Source: Reticulitermes lucifugus (taxonomy: Eukaryota; Arthropoda; Insecta; Blattodea; Rhinotermitidae). Taken from it: 53,703 bases of DNA. Within the stretch, counting starts at the first letter, position 1; each line of letters opens with the position of its first letter. Position numbers and translations under genes: made by a program. The stretch lies in assembly GCA_026260175.1 (NCBI GenBank), contig JAKCWW010002772.1, positions 1 to 53,703 of the forward strand, written 5' to 3'. Under the pieces are notes generated by a model, which saw only the letters and a program-made list of their open reading frames with translations, was not told the DNA's origin and did not search any database. This document shows positions 1 to 32,114 of the stretch, piece after piece.

Positions 1-70
1 ACATGTCGGGTTAATTAATCTACTATTAAAGTTTTTTTAATAGTGATTGTGCATCTGGTTGGTCTTGTTT
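1..70 (+). repeat. Right part of a hammerhead-bearing repeat, cut by window start
   Basis: The first bases ACATGTCGGGTT match the helix III/cleavage-site portion of the repeat at 47550, and TTTTTAATAGTGATTGTG matches its outer end. The catalytic core would lie left of the window. Confidence 0.6.
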
Positions 71-704
71 TTAATATAAACATAGCTACTTTATAAGTAA
101 CAGGATATTGCGCTATTTTGTCACATAAAATCTGCCGAAACTCGAAAGAAAAAGTAGTTGGCCCGGAAGACAATACGGAGCTATATGTAATTTGGCTAAT
201 TGTTAATAGCATACGCAGTTCTCTGATAGCCAGTTATTTAGTGTCGTGCACTGATTGCCGCAAGCTGATAAAGACGATAAACATGAGAGGCCATACACAC
301 AGGATGTTTGTGTTCGTAGTCCACTTTCTTTATGTGAACTAGTGCATAAAAATTAAACCCATTTTGAGAAAATGTGAAAATTTAATTGTGTGTTGTATGA
401 TGTTATGATATGAGTGTAACTTATTTCAACAAATAACTATATCTGCTTCCTCTCTGTTCTCATACCGAGCAAGTTACCTAATTGGTTAACACTTGACATT
501 TGTATTTGGCAAAAAAACCGACTCGAATTAAGGCCGGGTCACCAAAGATAGTGATTGAGGTTTCCCTTGCTCTTCCTCAGTCCCTCCATTCGAGCAATTC
601 AAGTCACAACCGCTTTCTTCCAAACCGCAGCTAAATTTTCAGTCTAATTATCGAAGCTGTGTACCCAAACTATTGATACCGTCGTTAACTAAACAATAAA
701 CAGA

Positions 705-910
705 GACAGATCTGTCCCTGCCCACACCATGGAGGCGTATACGAAGAGTAGAGTATAGCTCCACTTATTCTTAACCTCGGCACTACATGGAAGTGAATGG
801 TCAACCTCACTATCTAGCCGCTTTACATCCTGGATAGAACCCCTGCACCATTTTATAGGAAGCAGGATGGGCCCCCGAGCGGGTCCGGACGCTTCTGAAG
901 AAGTGAATAA
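705..910 (-). repeat. tRNA-type SINE copy 1
   Basis: Shares TATAGCTCCACTTATTCTTA and CCTCGGCACTA...ATGGAAGTGA with the other copies; reversed relative to its promoter boxes. Confidence 0.75.
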
Positions 911-2349
911 ATACATAAATAAATACGTGCTCAAGCTGAAGATGACCAGCTAGTCAGGTTGTCGCCATATTAGCGCCATAATCATATAAGCTGCGCTGTA
1001 GGCCTACTGTAAAAACAGCAGAACATCGCGGTGTATTCGTTAGAAATTTTTCGCTTCAGAATTTCCGTGCTTTGAATCGCCGTTATCCTGATTGAGGTAG
1101 GCCAATTGTAATTTCCCTCGTTATATCATAAAACAGTTGAAACAGTACTTTAAAACAGGCCACGGCCACTTCCTGCAACATTCTCAAATCTCCATTCATA
1201 ATTATCTTGTTATTCTACCCCATGTAATCTATACAATTTGTAATTAGACATTTAGAAAACCAGGAAGCAACAATAGAGAAAATTGCCACTTTATCGCAAC
1301 AATGAATGAAAGATCACGCATTAACTCACATTAAATAACTAATATGGTCTACAGCCTTTACACGCTCTCTCCAACTTCACTGTAGAAGTCTATCCTGAAG
1401 ATGTAGGCAGAATGTTCTGCATGGTTTTCACGTACCCATCTACCAAACTACACGATTTCATGTACCAAAGGCAGTAAAATTAATCCCTAAAGGACTGTTC
1501 AGCACATAGTATAGACCTACTGCTCTATTGTGTTATGGTCGACACATTCTGAAGAAATTTAACGACACTTTTGACTGAAGATGATATGTAGTGTTAAACA
1601 GGGTGGGGCCATCTACATGAATAGTACGGATTTGGAATGAGGCGGTATTCGACCTGAGATTTGGAATAAAGTCGCGAAAACATGGACCAGAATAGTTGGC
1701 AGCCCCGTGCTGTGTAGCTGTAACTTGCATAGGGCATTGTACAGTACTTGTGTGATTACGTAACGTGTGAACCAGTGCGGACGATATGCATTGTCATGAA
1801 TCATACCAACAAAACTTCATCGGAAACTGAAGGCCTGACAGCGGGTCGGCACTATCTCGGTTCAAAGTACTACATTATACTGAGCACATACAAATTGATG
1901 ATGTTCCCCGAAAAAGAAACTGAAATAATGCTTTTATCAAGCCACAGGAAGTTCTGCATAAATCATGGACGACATTGCTCGCCTCGTGCGTAATTGCACT
2001 TTGTTCAAATGTCCACTGCCGTTGCGACGTTCAGTTTTTGTAACTGGGGGGCGGGCGCTTATAATAAGAGCCGCTACAGAAAATGTTCGGGGAGGTGAAA
2101 GAACTTTATTTGCCAACCGTCATATAACTTTAATTTTAACAATTTTGACATTATCATACAATTTACAAAAGGAAGGCGAAAGTTGTAATGTTCTTCATAA
2201 GAAATACTTCGCTTTAATCGTGTCTGTTCTTTGCCTTCATTTGTTGTTATTGTACAATAATTCAGCGGGATAACTCAACTGAAACAGGAATTAGACTACA
2301 GGCTAGACGTGCGATGAATCGTGCTTCGATTATTCCCGGCAAGGGCAAG

Positions 2350-2560
2350 TGATTTATCCCATTTCCAGAGCGTCCAGGCTCTCTCTAAGCAGCATCCAGC
2401 CTCCTATTCAGGAGGTAACAGGGGCCGTGTGCCCGTGGGTAAAACGGCTGGAGCATGAAGCTAATCACTCATCTACATCTAGTGCCGAAATTAATTCATG
2501 GAGCTATACATCCACTCTTTCCTTCATTCCTTCACAGCTTGAGCAGACATAACTTTACCC
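2350..2560 (+). repeat. tRNA-type SINE copy 2
   Basis: Forward copy: CCAGCCTCCTATTCAG, GTGGGTAAAACGGC, then CATCTAGTGCCG and GGAGCTATACATCCACTCTT. Confidence 0.75.
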
Positions 2561-2679
2561 TACCAAGTAATAATATGTCTGCAACACTAAAGCATTATTG
2601 TCTCCAACAAGACAAGTATCTCTGTGTATCTCTGTCTTTTCGAAGTAAATGACACGAATTTATTGACAAAATATTTGAC

Positions 2680-3055
2680 GTATTTTATGTGGTGCTGGAG
2701 AAGGACAGAGAAGATCAGTTGGACCGATCGTGTTAAAAATGAAGAAGTATTGCAAAGAGTCAAGGAAGAAAGGAATACCCTACATGCAACACAAAAAACG
2801 AAGGCTAACTGGATTGGTCACATCCTGCATAGGAACTGCCTTCCAAAGCACGTTATTGAAAGAAAGATAGAAGGAAGGATAGAAGTGACGGGAAGACGAG
2901 GAAGAAGAAGTAAGCAGCTACTGGATGACCGTAAGGAAAGAGAGGATACTGGAAATTGAAAGAGGAAGCACTAGATCGCCCTCTGTAGAGTACTCGCTTT
3001 GGAAGAACCTATGGACCTGTCGTAAGACTGACTACGGAATGATGATGATGATGAA
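2680..3055 (+). mobile_element. Non-LTR retrotransposon 3' end
   Basis: Reading forward gives the C-terminal tail of a reverse transcriptase: KISWTDRVKNEEVLQRVKEE, KANWIGHILHRNCLPKHVIE, then an Arg/Lys-rich GRRGRRSKQLLDD. Ends in an (ATG)n tail near 3050, as some non-LTR elements do. 5'-truncated. Confidence 0.8.
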
Positions 3056-3245
3056 TGATTCATACAGTCACGCATGAGTAACTTGAGACTGGCTCGGGCA
3101 CTATTCCGTTATTTATGAGTAGGATCTGTTAGTGATAATACCGTATTATTGTATTAATAGCGGTGTCTTATCATTACAGCATTGGGCAAGGTAAAGTATA
3201 ATCGGACCTGTGCTTAATTAATCACCACACCTCTTAGACGTATAG

Positions 3246-3495
3246 GGGAATGGAGGTATAGCGCCATGCATTCTTAAACCCTGCTGTCAATAGAGGCGAA
3301 TAGTCAGCTTCACGGTATGGTTGTTCTACCCCCAGGTAAAGGGTCTCAGGTACCCATTGAATGGAAGGTGGGCCCGAGAATCAATCTGCACACTGTGGAG
3401 AAGAAAGAAACTCTGTCTCTGTCGGAAATCGCGCCCCGATTCCCCAGCCTTCCAACCTGTGCCCTAGACCAGTTGTTCTGACGTGAAGTACCGTG
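3246..3495 (-). repeat. tRNA-type SINE copy 3
   Basis: Contains GGAGGTATAGCGCCATGCAT and the later GGGTCTCAGGTACCCATTGA segment seen in the other reversed copies. Confidence 0.75.
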
Positions 3496-3864
3496 AGCGT
3501 GCGTCACGTGTGCCCCAAAGCGTTCAATAGAAGAATGATTATATGTGATGAGATACAAAAATTAAAATTTTTTATACAAAAACTCGTGTGGCTTAGGTCC
3601 ACGCAAACACGCAAATTTAAGAAAAGATGTGGGGGGGATTTGTTGGCATCTTTGCTCAGTTGACGGGGCACTATTGTATGAAATTTGGAAACAATGACAT
3701 TTACTTCTGCTTTTAAAATCGATATTTGTGTCAATACTTTATCATCTTCCTGCTTTATGATTTTTTTATGTTTTTATACATCAAGTGACACTATTGAAAA
3801 ATAAATACACACTTTTTATACGTTTTATATCTCTATTATAATTCTAGTCTGCCGCGGAAATAAA

Positions 3865-4075
3865 AGGATATCCTAAGTTAGGTATGGTGACTAAAACCAA
3901 CAAAGGCACACAAGTTTATGAAAATATATTACACACGTATACCTCCTACATGTTTCGGCCACTCATGTGGCCATCCTCAGGGAGGTGCGTTGCGAAGAGT
4001 AAATACAATGAGATGTTACAAAAGTTATGTGAACCAATGCACATGCAAAATATTAAGGATACCTAAGTGTGCAGC
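3865..4075 (-). repeat. Penelope-type repeat carrying the 3941 hammerhead
   Basis: Related in its core to the repeat at 47286 (CATGTTTCGGC...GCCATCCTC). Outer parts GGATATCCTAAGTTAGGTAT and AAGGATACCTAAGT look like related ends. No coding sequence. Confidence 0.5.
3941..3986 (-). ncRNA. Hammerhead ribozyme motif (type I, Penelope-like), intact core
   Basis: On the reverse strand: core CTGAGGA, helix II GGCCAC/GTGGCC with loop ATGA, core GAAA, minimal helix III ACATGT, cleavage triplet GTA, and helix I ACCTCC pairing perfectly with GGAGGT. One extra T lies between CTGAGGA and helix II, as in the sister copies. Such motifs are known from the terminal repeats of Penelope-like retroelements. Activity is not shown. 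Confidence 0.75.
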
Positions 4076-4694
4076 GAGCACCAAAATTTTGAAAAAGACT
4101 GATCTGGACGCTGTACTGACTGGACTATCTTAAGGAAAACTCCCCATGGGCAAAGCCACGCTTAATTTGTCGATCTCGACCAAAACTACAGCCTACAGAT
4201 TGTGAATCGCAGTGGTATTCGTAGCACCCGTCATAACATGTAACAGGAATGATGCAGCTGACATGTGAATCCTTATTTAAAGAAGCTTTTTAACATAGGA
4301 AACAAGGCTACATTCATAGGCGTATATAATTTTTTGTTTCGTTTAGCGGTACTTCCGGTCAAAATCACTGGCCATAGCAACTGACTGTTATTGTTTCTGG
4401 CTCTGCGTGTTCAGACGCTTAGCGGATGTTTGGGTGTCGTGCGCTTTAGCAGCAAATGTCTGATTTTGTGTGTCATAACACATGGACGCCACCGCTCTTG
4501 TCGCACAGAAATTTAACGTACGCAGACAGTTGTTTCTTTTCCCTCAATCGTTCCGAAAGGAGACCTCTCAGTATTATGACTTCGTCCTCTAGTAGCTAAA
4601 AGAGAACCTTGAACTATTAAGTGATATTTTCTCTGCATTTTCCTCCGATACGTAATTCATAGTCCTTCTAGCCTATTGCAGAAGGTTGGATATC

Positions 4695-4975
4695 GGTGTG
4701 GGTATGGTGGCTAAGCTATGGGCTTGACGATCCGACGTTTGATTCCCTGCAGAGTTAAAAGGTTTTTTCTCTTCTGCAGAACTTCCAGGCTGTTTCTGCG
4801 GTCCACCCACGCTCCTATTCAGAGTTCACCACGGGTTCTACCCTCGGTGGTAAAGCGGCCAGGACGTGAAGCTCACCACTGACCTTCATTGAGTACCGCT
4901 GTTAAGAATCAGTGGAGGTATACGTTTTCTCCTCTCCATGCCTTTATGGCCTGCGCAGGGACAAATTTACCTTAT
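4695..4975 (+). repeat. tRNA-type SINE copy 4
   Basis: One of the fullest copies: a tRNA-like head GGTATGGTGGCTAAGCTATG, a box-B-like TTTGATTCCCT, then GGTAAAGCGGCCAGGACGTG and a tail ending GACAAATTTACC. Confidence 0.8.
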
Positions 4976-6647
4976 CGATTACATCGTTGTACACTGTATT
5001 AACATGACTGTGACGTCTTTCAGAAAAATAAAGTTGTATTGTAACCATGGAAATCGGTGGCTGTTGAGGTATCAATGTGTTATTTTCACACAGAGCAAGG
5101 GTGCTATGTAGGAAGGTAGATGTCCTTCTATTGGCCGCGCGTACCGCGAAGTTTAAGTACGATGTCATTCCGTGCCATATTTTAAATTCGCTACAAAATT
5201 ACATATTTGTTTTGACTTTTAATTTTAACAAATTCTCACAAATGGCACCATAAAGGATATATATTCACAATTTTGGAAGCACTTTGTCGTAGTACGAAAG
5301 AGGGTTCGTTACGAAACTGGATAGTTTTACGCTAATTACAAAATCCTCAAGCTGAATTGAGCAGAATGAGCCATGGTTTCACCACCAGGATATCTTTGAA
5401 TGAATCCCTGTGTTTAGTCATTATTCCTACTCCAGAATTATGGGTTGTGCCCTGTGCTTACCTCTACTTGAGATGAATTTTGGGCTGTTCTAGTCGGGCT
5501 AATCTGACTTACTTATTCCCCATATTTAGCTCACTTTCCTATGGCAATAAAGTAGAATTACTAGAGCACGATGCTGCCTGTCTGGCTTTGTGATTCCACA
5601 TTTCAACTTCTTCAACAGTTGACTGATTTTAACGAAATTTTATACTGGCTTTATGCTATTAGAATCTACTCCAACTTCGCACATTTTAATTTGTTACAAT
5701 CTGTAATAAGAATATAGCAAACGAACATATTTCTGAGATGGGATGAACACTAACACCACAAAATATAGGGTCCTAACATGACGTATTTTAACACATCTTT
5801 GAAAACTATACAGTTTTTTCTGAGGTTCTGCTCTGTAGAGTAAAAACCAAAATAATGATTCCCTGAAATTTATAGTAACTTCCGGCTGGGTGGTAATGTT
5901 ATTTTACGAAACATAATCTTTTCCTATATTTCTACCTCAAGGATGCCTCAAACGAGTTCTAGTCAATTAATGATCATTTATTTAGTAACTATTCCTTGTC
6001 TTTTTGAATTTGAATGTTACAATTATATTGTGATCGTTTTTGTGTCAAAAACAAAACTTCTTGTAAGGAAGATGTGAAGATTACAAAATACGATTATCTA
6101 GCTGAGGCTAGATGCAGAATTTGAATTCAATGAGAAACGCAGAAATATAAAGGCGTATACGATGTAGAGGAAACAGGAGTTCCTTTTACAACGAACTACC
6201 AAAAATGTTAGGCAAAAAGGGAATATGAAAAGTAATGAAGCTTACTATTGCTACACGAAACGAAAATGTTACATTGGCACTTTGTTTAGTGGCGGTGGAT
6301 TGTATGTTCCGCCATTCGTGACAGTTAAATATGCGTGCTGGATTGAGAGACCATAAAAGGAACGTTTTCCAGTTGGGCGGATATGTTAAATAATACAGCA
6401 GAATGAATTTGTTATATCCTTATATTCAATGTTAATCCTGTAAATAAGGCAAATCAATGAATAAAATATGCTAATTCACTTTTTGCGAAATGGCTTGAGA
6501 GAGGTTTTTAGTACTTTCGGTTTCTGATGTAACACACATGTCACATGCCGGCTGTATCAATAATTACCTCTTTCTAAAAAAAACGTGAGCATTATATAAA
6601 CACGAATCTCCTGGAAAATATTTGTTTATTCTAGGTGGTCTTATGTC
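4976..6647. other. Gene-free stretch
   Basis: AT-rich, no open frame of note, no repeat ends recognised on either strand. Confidence 0.6.
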
Positions 6648-7043
6648 TTAATACTCTGCTTGAATTTTGCTCTGATAGAGACATTTAAAACTTCTGTCTG
6701 TCACAGCAAACGACTTGCAACTTCCAGTCTCAGGACTGCATTCTCTTAAGCCATAAAAATATTTTACCACCAGGCAGCTATAACACAACAAGCCAAATTC
6801 ATCCGTTACAATGTCTGATTTTGGAAACATTTTTACACGTGCATGGAGCAAAGTTTCAAGATTTGGTAACGACACAGTGGGTTGTAGGTTCCTAGTAAAT
6901 GTGAAGATATTCCACTCCACAAATATATGTCGTATGTAGCTATCAGTGGCGATCCTTCTGTGGCTAAAACTTCCCCTGTTCTCACCAGGCATTGTTCGTA
7001 ATTTCAGTGTAAAATTCTTAATAAAAAGCTGTAGATATTTCAC
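6648..7043 (-). CDS. Unrecognised 131-codon ORF (doubtful)
   Basis: Longest open frame in the first 11.9 kb. Contains HIFVEWNIFTFTRNLQPTVS and LLCYSCLVVKYFYGLRECSP, no motif I recognise. No splice context or codon signal supports it. It may be a chance ORF, an exon of an unknown gene, or a worn transposon. Confidence 0.15.
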   Translation of the reverse strand: MKYLQLFIKNFTLKLRTMPGENRGSFSHRRIATDSYIRHIFVEWNIFTFTRNLQPTVSLPNLETLLHARVKMFPKSDIVTDEFGLLCYSCLVVKYFYGLRECSPETGSCKSFAVTDRSFKCLYQSKIQAEY

Positions 7044-7772
7044 ATATTTTTATAGAGTATGTCTTCAGTTATTACGTTCAAACACACAATTGGGTAGCTA
7101 CGTAGAGTGAACTCAAGAGAAAGTTCCCACATTTATGAAAATTCGCCTTCCTGTGCTGCATGACACTATTGCCGCCCCCNCTCCATAGTTCGCATGCCCC
7201 CCCCCCCTTCCCGCGAAATTTTTCTATGTTGACGGTAGGAAATTACATGATGAAATTTTGGAGCGGTATCCGGTAACATTAGCCGATATCAAGTTTTGTG
7301 AAAACCGACCATTTCCTTCAGTAAACTATAGTGCAGATGAGACAGCCGTGGTGATATCTCATATATCCCTTTTATTTAGAAACTAGGAAAGTGGACTAAG
7401 TCTAGACCCACTTTCCAGACCAATTACTATAAAATGATCTGTATATCCTGTCTCTTTTTATGATCAGCTCAGCCCACATGTCGCTGTTTATAATACGTGC
7501 TTCTTCCATGTAATATCCATAACTAGAAGTGTTCACGGGCCATATACCGTAGTTAACCGGTGGAATCTAGTAATTATTTTACCTCATTTCTTCCAGCTGT
7601 TTCTGAAATAATTTACGGCGAAATAATTAGGAAGATAGTAAGAGCTAAGTGGGCATCTTTCTCACTCCTATATCGTAATATGTATTTAGAAGTGAATAAA
7701 AATGTCAAAATAATTTCGGCGTATTTCTGAAGGTCACTGCTCTTCAGAGGGTCCTCAAATTCATATGGGCTT

Positions 7773-7828
7773 ATTATTATTATTATTTAATTAATAAACA
7801 TTAATAAACTAGAATTGAATTGAATTGA

Positions 7829-7863
<35 letters not shown>

Positions 7864-7864
7864 A
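7773..7864 (+). repeat. (TTA)n microsatellite
   Basis: TTATTATT runs at both ends with a GAATTGAATTGAATT step between; the long ORFs read through it are artefacts of the repeat. Confidence 0.9.
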
Positions 7865-8000
7865 TATATTATCGTAATAGCCATCATTGTCAACGATTTC
7901 AGGAAACGGGAGTTTGCAAGATAATGCCATTTTCTCTTCTTGTGGGATATAATGTCCTCAAAAGATCTTCGCTCTTCTGGGATGTTACGCAGCCTAGAAT

Positions 8001-8113
8001 GGTAGTTAGTTACCGACGTTTCGGTACAACCTTTCGGTCCCCTCTTCAAGGATCAAGACGACCCTTGAAGATGGGACCAATATGTTGTCCCGAAACGTCG
8101 GTAACTAACTACC
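8001..8113. repeat. Inverted repeat with GAAACGTC hammerhead-like halves
   Basis: Arms GGTAGTTAGTTACCGACGTT and its complement, about 52 bp each, nearly abutting. Each holds a hammerhead-like unit: TTGAAGA in place of CTGANGA, then a GGGAC/GTCCC helix (right arm) and GAAACGTC. The flanks share GCGGCGGAAGCCTAAAATCA with the repeat at 48171. Confidence 0.75.
8058..8106 (+). ncRNA. Hammerhead-like motif with variant core
   Basis: TTGAAGA, helix II GGGAC/GTCCC, GAAA, minimal helix III, triplet GTC, and a short helix I ACC/GGT. Differs from the consensus at the first core base, or has one extra T. Confidence 0.5.
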
Positions 8114-8943
8114 AATCTGCGCTGTGCAACGTTTTAGAAGAGCGAAGATTTCATTTACACAGCGGCGGAAGCCTAAAATCACGCAAGTCCTCAAGATTTT
8201 GACTATGAGTATTATTGTCTTCTGGTTGGTGAAGGCATGTAGTTTTGTACGTGTCTACCAAACACACGGTTTCACGTCCAAGAATCAGTAATCTTTGTTA
8301 CGTCTTCGCATTACATCAGTTGAGACTTACAGCTCTATTAACCTCTCTCTCCAAAAAGACGAAGAATTTGTAATATATTATAGAGGTGATTAAGGTGACT
8401 GAATAAAGCCTTGCAAACCTGTCGGGGCAGCTAATTAACACAGCCATGGGCACTGAAGGAATTCGTTGATACAATGACTGAATGCCCGAGAAGGACAAGG
8501 TGCTGTCTTCCCCGTTACCGTGTCTACTGCACAAAGAAATGCTGATGGACTCTGGCTGAATCACGAGCATTCCAAAGGCAATGAACTCGTGCCTTCTGAA
8601 GTTGAACGAGTTCCGTTATTTCACTATAAACGTATTTTATCAATGTAAGTTTATTATTATACACCCCTTAAAGTCCACACTTAAGTAAAAATAAATAATC
8701 AGTGCTTGGAATACACAAAAACAAAATGAATAACGTGTAGTTCTTGAGATGATATTATTGTAAGCGACAATACCGACAGGTCTCCAATACAAAAGGTGAT
8801 TCATTTCTGTGAGAGTGACACATTTTGCTTCTATTACGGTGACACTGAATGGACTACCACATACGGTAAATAATAAATTCCCAATTGGTAGTACTAGCCT
8901 TAACTTTAAACAAGAGAGACAGTGAACTATAAACGTAACATTG

Positions 8944-9415
8944 AGGCGCGTTCGCGTAACCATTGTTGCCGTGTAAAAGCAGTATTACATATTATTAGTG
9001 TGTGTCTATAGCCTCAGTTATGCAGCATGCAAAGCGCATGCACCGTGTTGTCATCTGTGGCCTGTCTGGCTCTACCGTATTTTTCCACATTATCTCATAA
9101 ACGGCACGATTTTCGGAAAAAAGAGTATTGAACATAAAATGTGTGTTTTGATTTTTTCTACAACTTTTGTCTGAAAAATGTCTCATTCCAAGAAGGATTG
9201 ATCGAGATATTATCATAAATGTACGTTGGTCTTCATCTAAAGTACCCGTTATTTTTGTCATATTTTAATCAAACTTGAATTTTCTCGACAGATTTTCGAA
9301 AAATACTCAAATATCAAATGTCATGAAAATCCATCCAGTGGGAGCCGAGTTGTTCCATGTGGACGGACGGACATGAAGCTAATAGTCGCTTTTTCGCAAT
9401 TTTGCGAACGCGCCT
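8944..9415. mobile_element. Possible MITE with AGGCGCGTTCGC ends
   Basis: AGGCGCGTTCGC near the left end is exactly inverted at the right end (GCGAACGCGCCT), about 470 bp apart. No clear target duplication. It contains no gene. Confidence 0.45.
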
Positions 9416-11962
9416 AAAAATTGACATAGGTTTGTTAAATATTATAGACTACTTGTTGACAGTCACATTTACAAATAAATTGTCCCGGATTTCACACAAA
9501 CCTCTTTTTGACAGAATTTAGTTACGAGGAATGTGTGGTTGTGAAGGATACAATAATATAAATGTGTTACACGTGTGACTTGTATCATTAAATTTGTCAG
9601 TGTGAAGTTCTAGATGCGCAGCCGAGTGTACGCAAGAGGACACTTACCTCTGATTGTATTGTTATCCGCAGCTAGCCGGGTTCCTAACCGGTGCGAGGCT
9701 GCAGTGCCAGTGAATACACGGTCCACACTGCCTTCCTTCTGTTGTCATCAACCTGAGCATACCACGTGACCTCAGGTAACCGTAATTCCGGTGGCTGCAG
9801 CTGTCTCTTGGCCTACCCGCTCCACCCTCAACAGTCAACTCCTTGCTCACATTTCCACATCGGGGGATATCAGGCACTACAGGACATGAATCAAGTACTA
9901 GTTCTGCCCGCTTTCAGCCAGCCATCTCCCATTACTACTGATTGACAACAATGTATATTTCAAAAGAAATTCTTTTGTGTTTGGCACCTTGTTTGTCCGT
10001 AGACCTTGGCGTAATTCCGTCGCCCTGGCGATGGAGGCATTACGCTCTTATGAAATGTCGTTGTCAATGCACAAACCTACACGGCGGAGTCATAACTAGC
10101 TAATTTTGCTGTCGAAGCAAGAGTATAACATTATAAAATTGCCCCCCACCCCCCATACCTGTGACACATGAAGTTTCAAATTCGCAACGCTTGATTCAAT
10201 TTGAATTTACAGAAATGCGCCCATTTCCTAATGGAATTGCGTTCTCGGGATAGTAAATGCATATTTTATGTATTTTCTTCTGTGCCCCTCTGCTTTACGC
10301 TTCCGAAGCAAGTGTCCCCTCGCCTCGTCCTTGTTACGGCAGTATCAAAACCCATAATACTATCGTCTGAAGAATACCTGTCGCGAAAGGTAATTGTAAT
10401 TAGGTACAGTAGGCCTATTCAGGCATCATTATCGTTGGATATTGGGTCCTGTACTGGAACTTCGTCCCCCAGAGATGCACTGTGGGACCAAGAGCGCCGA
10501 TAGGAATTTTTGCCGGCGCCCCTGTGTGGAACACAAATGTCACTTTCGACGCTTAGTTCGTGCTTATTACAGACAAAATAAATAAATAATTTAGAAAATA
10601 TGTGCATAGCGGTAGTTCAGCCCTTTTCCTTCTGTTATAGTCGTGCCTATAGGCAAGGCAAACGAATAATAATCCATGTAATCAAAATTCTACCGTGGCA
10701 CCCGATCATCGAAAACGGGAGTAACACTGATGGTGGGGCCAAAGTACGGCTACAGAGCAGCCAGTAATATAATAAGTGGTTGAGATTTGAGGTTTCCATT
10801 GTGATGAGAATTAAATGTATGGACTTGGGGGTTATGAGAGCGTGTATTTTTTTTTGTGGTGGTTCCAAAGTTTCAGAGGAACACTGCAGCTGGTTCCACT
10901 TTCAAGTTCTGCCCTGAAGATGAAAGTAGCAGATTCCTTCAAAACACTGCTAACCATTACGAATTTGCATGATGTCATAACTCAGAAGAACATAATCATA
11001 ATAGAAGATGTGTCAGATTTTGTTTATTTAATATGTGCTACCTGTTATAGTGAAGTACTTGTGTAAATCAAACAAGTGTTAATGTGCATAAAATCACAGA
11101 TGGAACTTTTAACTCTGCACCTGCCAGCTTAGTTCCTGCAGTGCCCAAGTCAAGCTGCTGCAAAGTTCAGGTCCTACAAGAACGCAGACCACTGCTGTAA
11201 TTTTTAAGTCAGTACCTACATAGGCTTATCCTATACCATTTAAAAAATAATGTAAGTGTTCTTGTTTTCATGGCGGATGTTGCTAAAATAGTGGTCCTTT
11301 GGTTCTTATAATGTAAATCGCTTCAGCATTCACCTGAACCAAATTCAGTTACTCTTAAGATGGGGGCACAATGTTCCTTCGGAACTTCGAAACAAACATA
11401 CCACATGGTATAAGAACCCAGAATACCATTATTTTAAATTATAAGGTTTTAACACTTAAGGTTTCATGACTGAATACCATAAAAGAAAACATATTATGTA
11501 GAACAGAAATATTCATTCGTTAATACTTATTAACAAGATTTTAAAACTGTTTCTATAAAAATGTTACGTGTGACATGAAATTCAAAATGTACAAAACACT
11601 GATTACATATTAACAACTTCTGTCCACGATTTAAGTTCAAAATATTCGTTAATATTGACAGAATTCTCTGTTCATTTTGTTGGATCATACTTGGTACCAC
11701 TAGTCATGCAACCACGTTAGACTGCATATAAATTCGCTCACCTTCGGAGGGATATCTTCTTTGGCGTGTGGTAGCACTGGTGAGTCAACCTCTAATCCAT
11801 GGTGCTAGCAATCCTTCATCCGTGACCAGAACAGTGAGCATGATGGCTGTAAGTAGTTGTGGTTGTGAATGACGCAATTACGTGTCGCAGCGTGCTGAGA
11901 ACGTGGTTGGTGGATTAATTCAATTTTTGTGTAAATCAAGACGGCTTTATTTGTAAGGGATT
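9416..11962. other. Intergenic sequence upstream of LONP1
   Basis: No gene seen. 10862-10960 holds a pair of decayed hammerhead-like arms (CTGAAGATGAAAG...CCTTCAAAAC), and 11350-11400 a similar trace ending TTCGAAACAAACAT. The LONP1 promoter must lie in the last few hundred bases, but I saw no certain TATA or initiator element. Confidence 0.5.
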
Positions 11963-31810
<19,848 letters not shown>

Positions 31811-31992
31811 CAGTGAGATGCTGAATGGTATGTATAAATCAGAAGACACAATGATGTAAGAACACCGCTTCTGGTGATTGCAAAGGGTATTCTTCTGTAC
31901 TTCTTACATTGTGTTCATAAGAAAGTTTTGGATTTCAAAGATAAAGCTGACAATTAGAGTTATGATATCAAAAATACATAATCTTCTCTTAA

Positions 31993-32114
31993 AATAAAAC
32001 TAAGTTATTAAATAACGTATGATTTGGGTGTCATGTGAACTCCAAGCTCTGCAATTAATTTGCACAAAGTAAATAATGCCATTTTATTTTTATATATGAG
32101 GTTACAAAAATAAA
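31993..32114 (+). terminator. LONP1 poly(A) signal candidates
   Basis: Two AATAAA hexamers lie about 185 and 300 bases past the LONP1 stop (first bases 31993 and 32109). Either could set the mRNA end. The second lies beyond the first reverse-strand AATAAA belonging to PMVK. Confidence 0.6.

Noticed and set aside
7801..8202. Open frames of 82 and 125 codons on both strands
   Set aside because: Both run through the (TTA)n microsatellite and the inverted repeat at 8001; low-complexity poly-Tyr/poly-Ile products.
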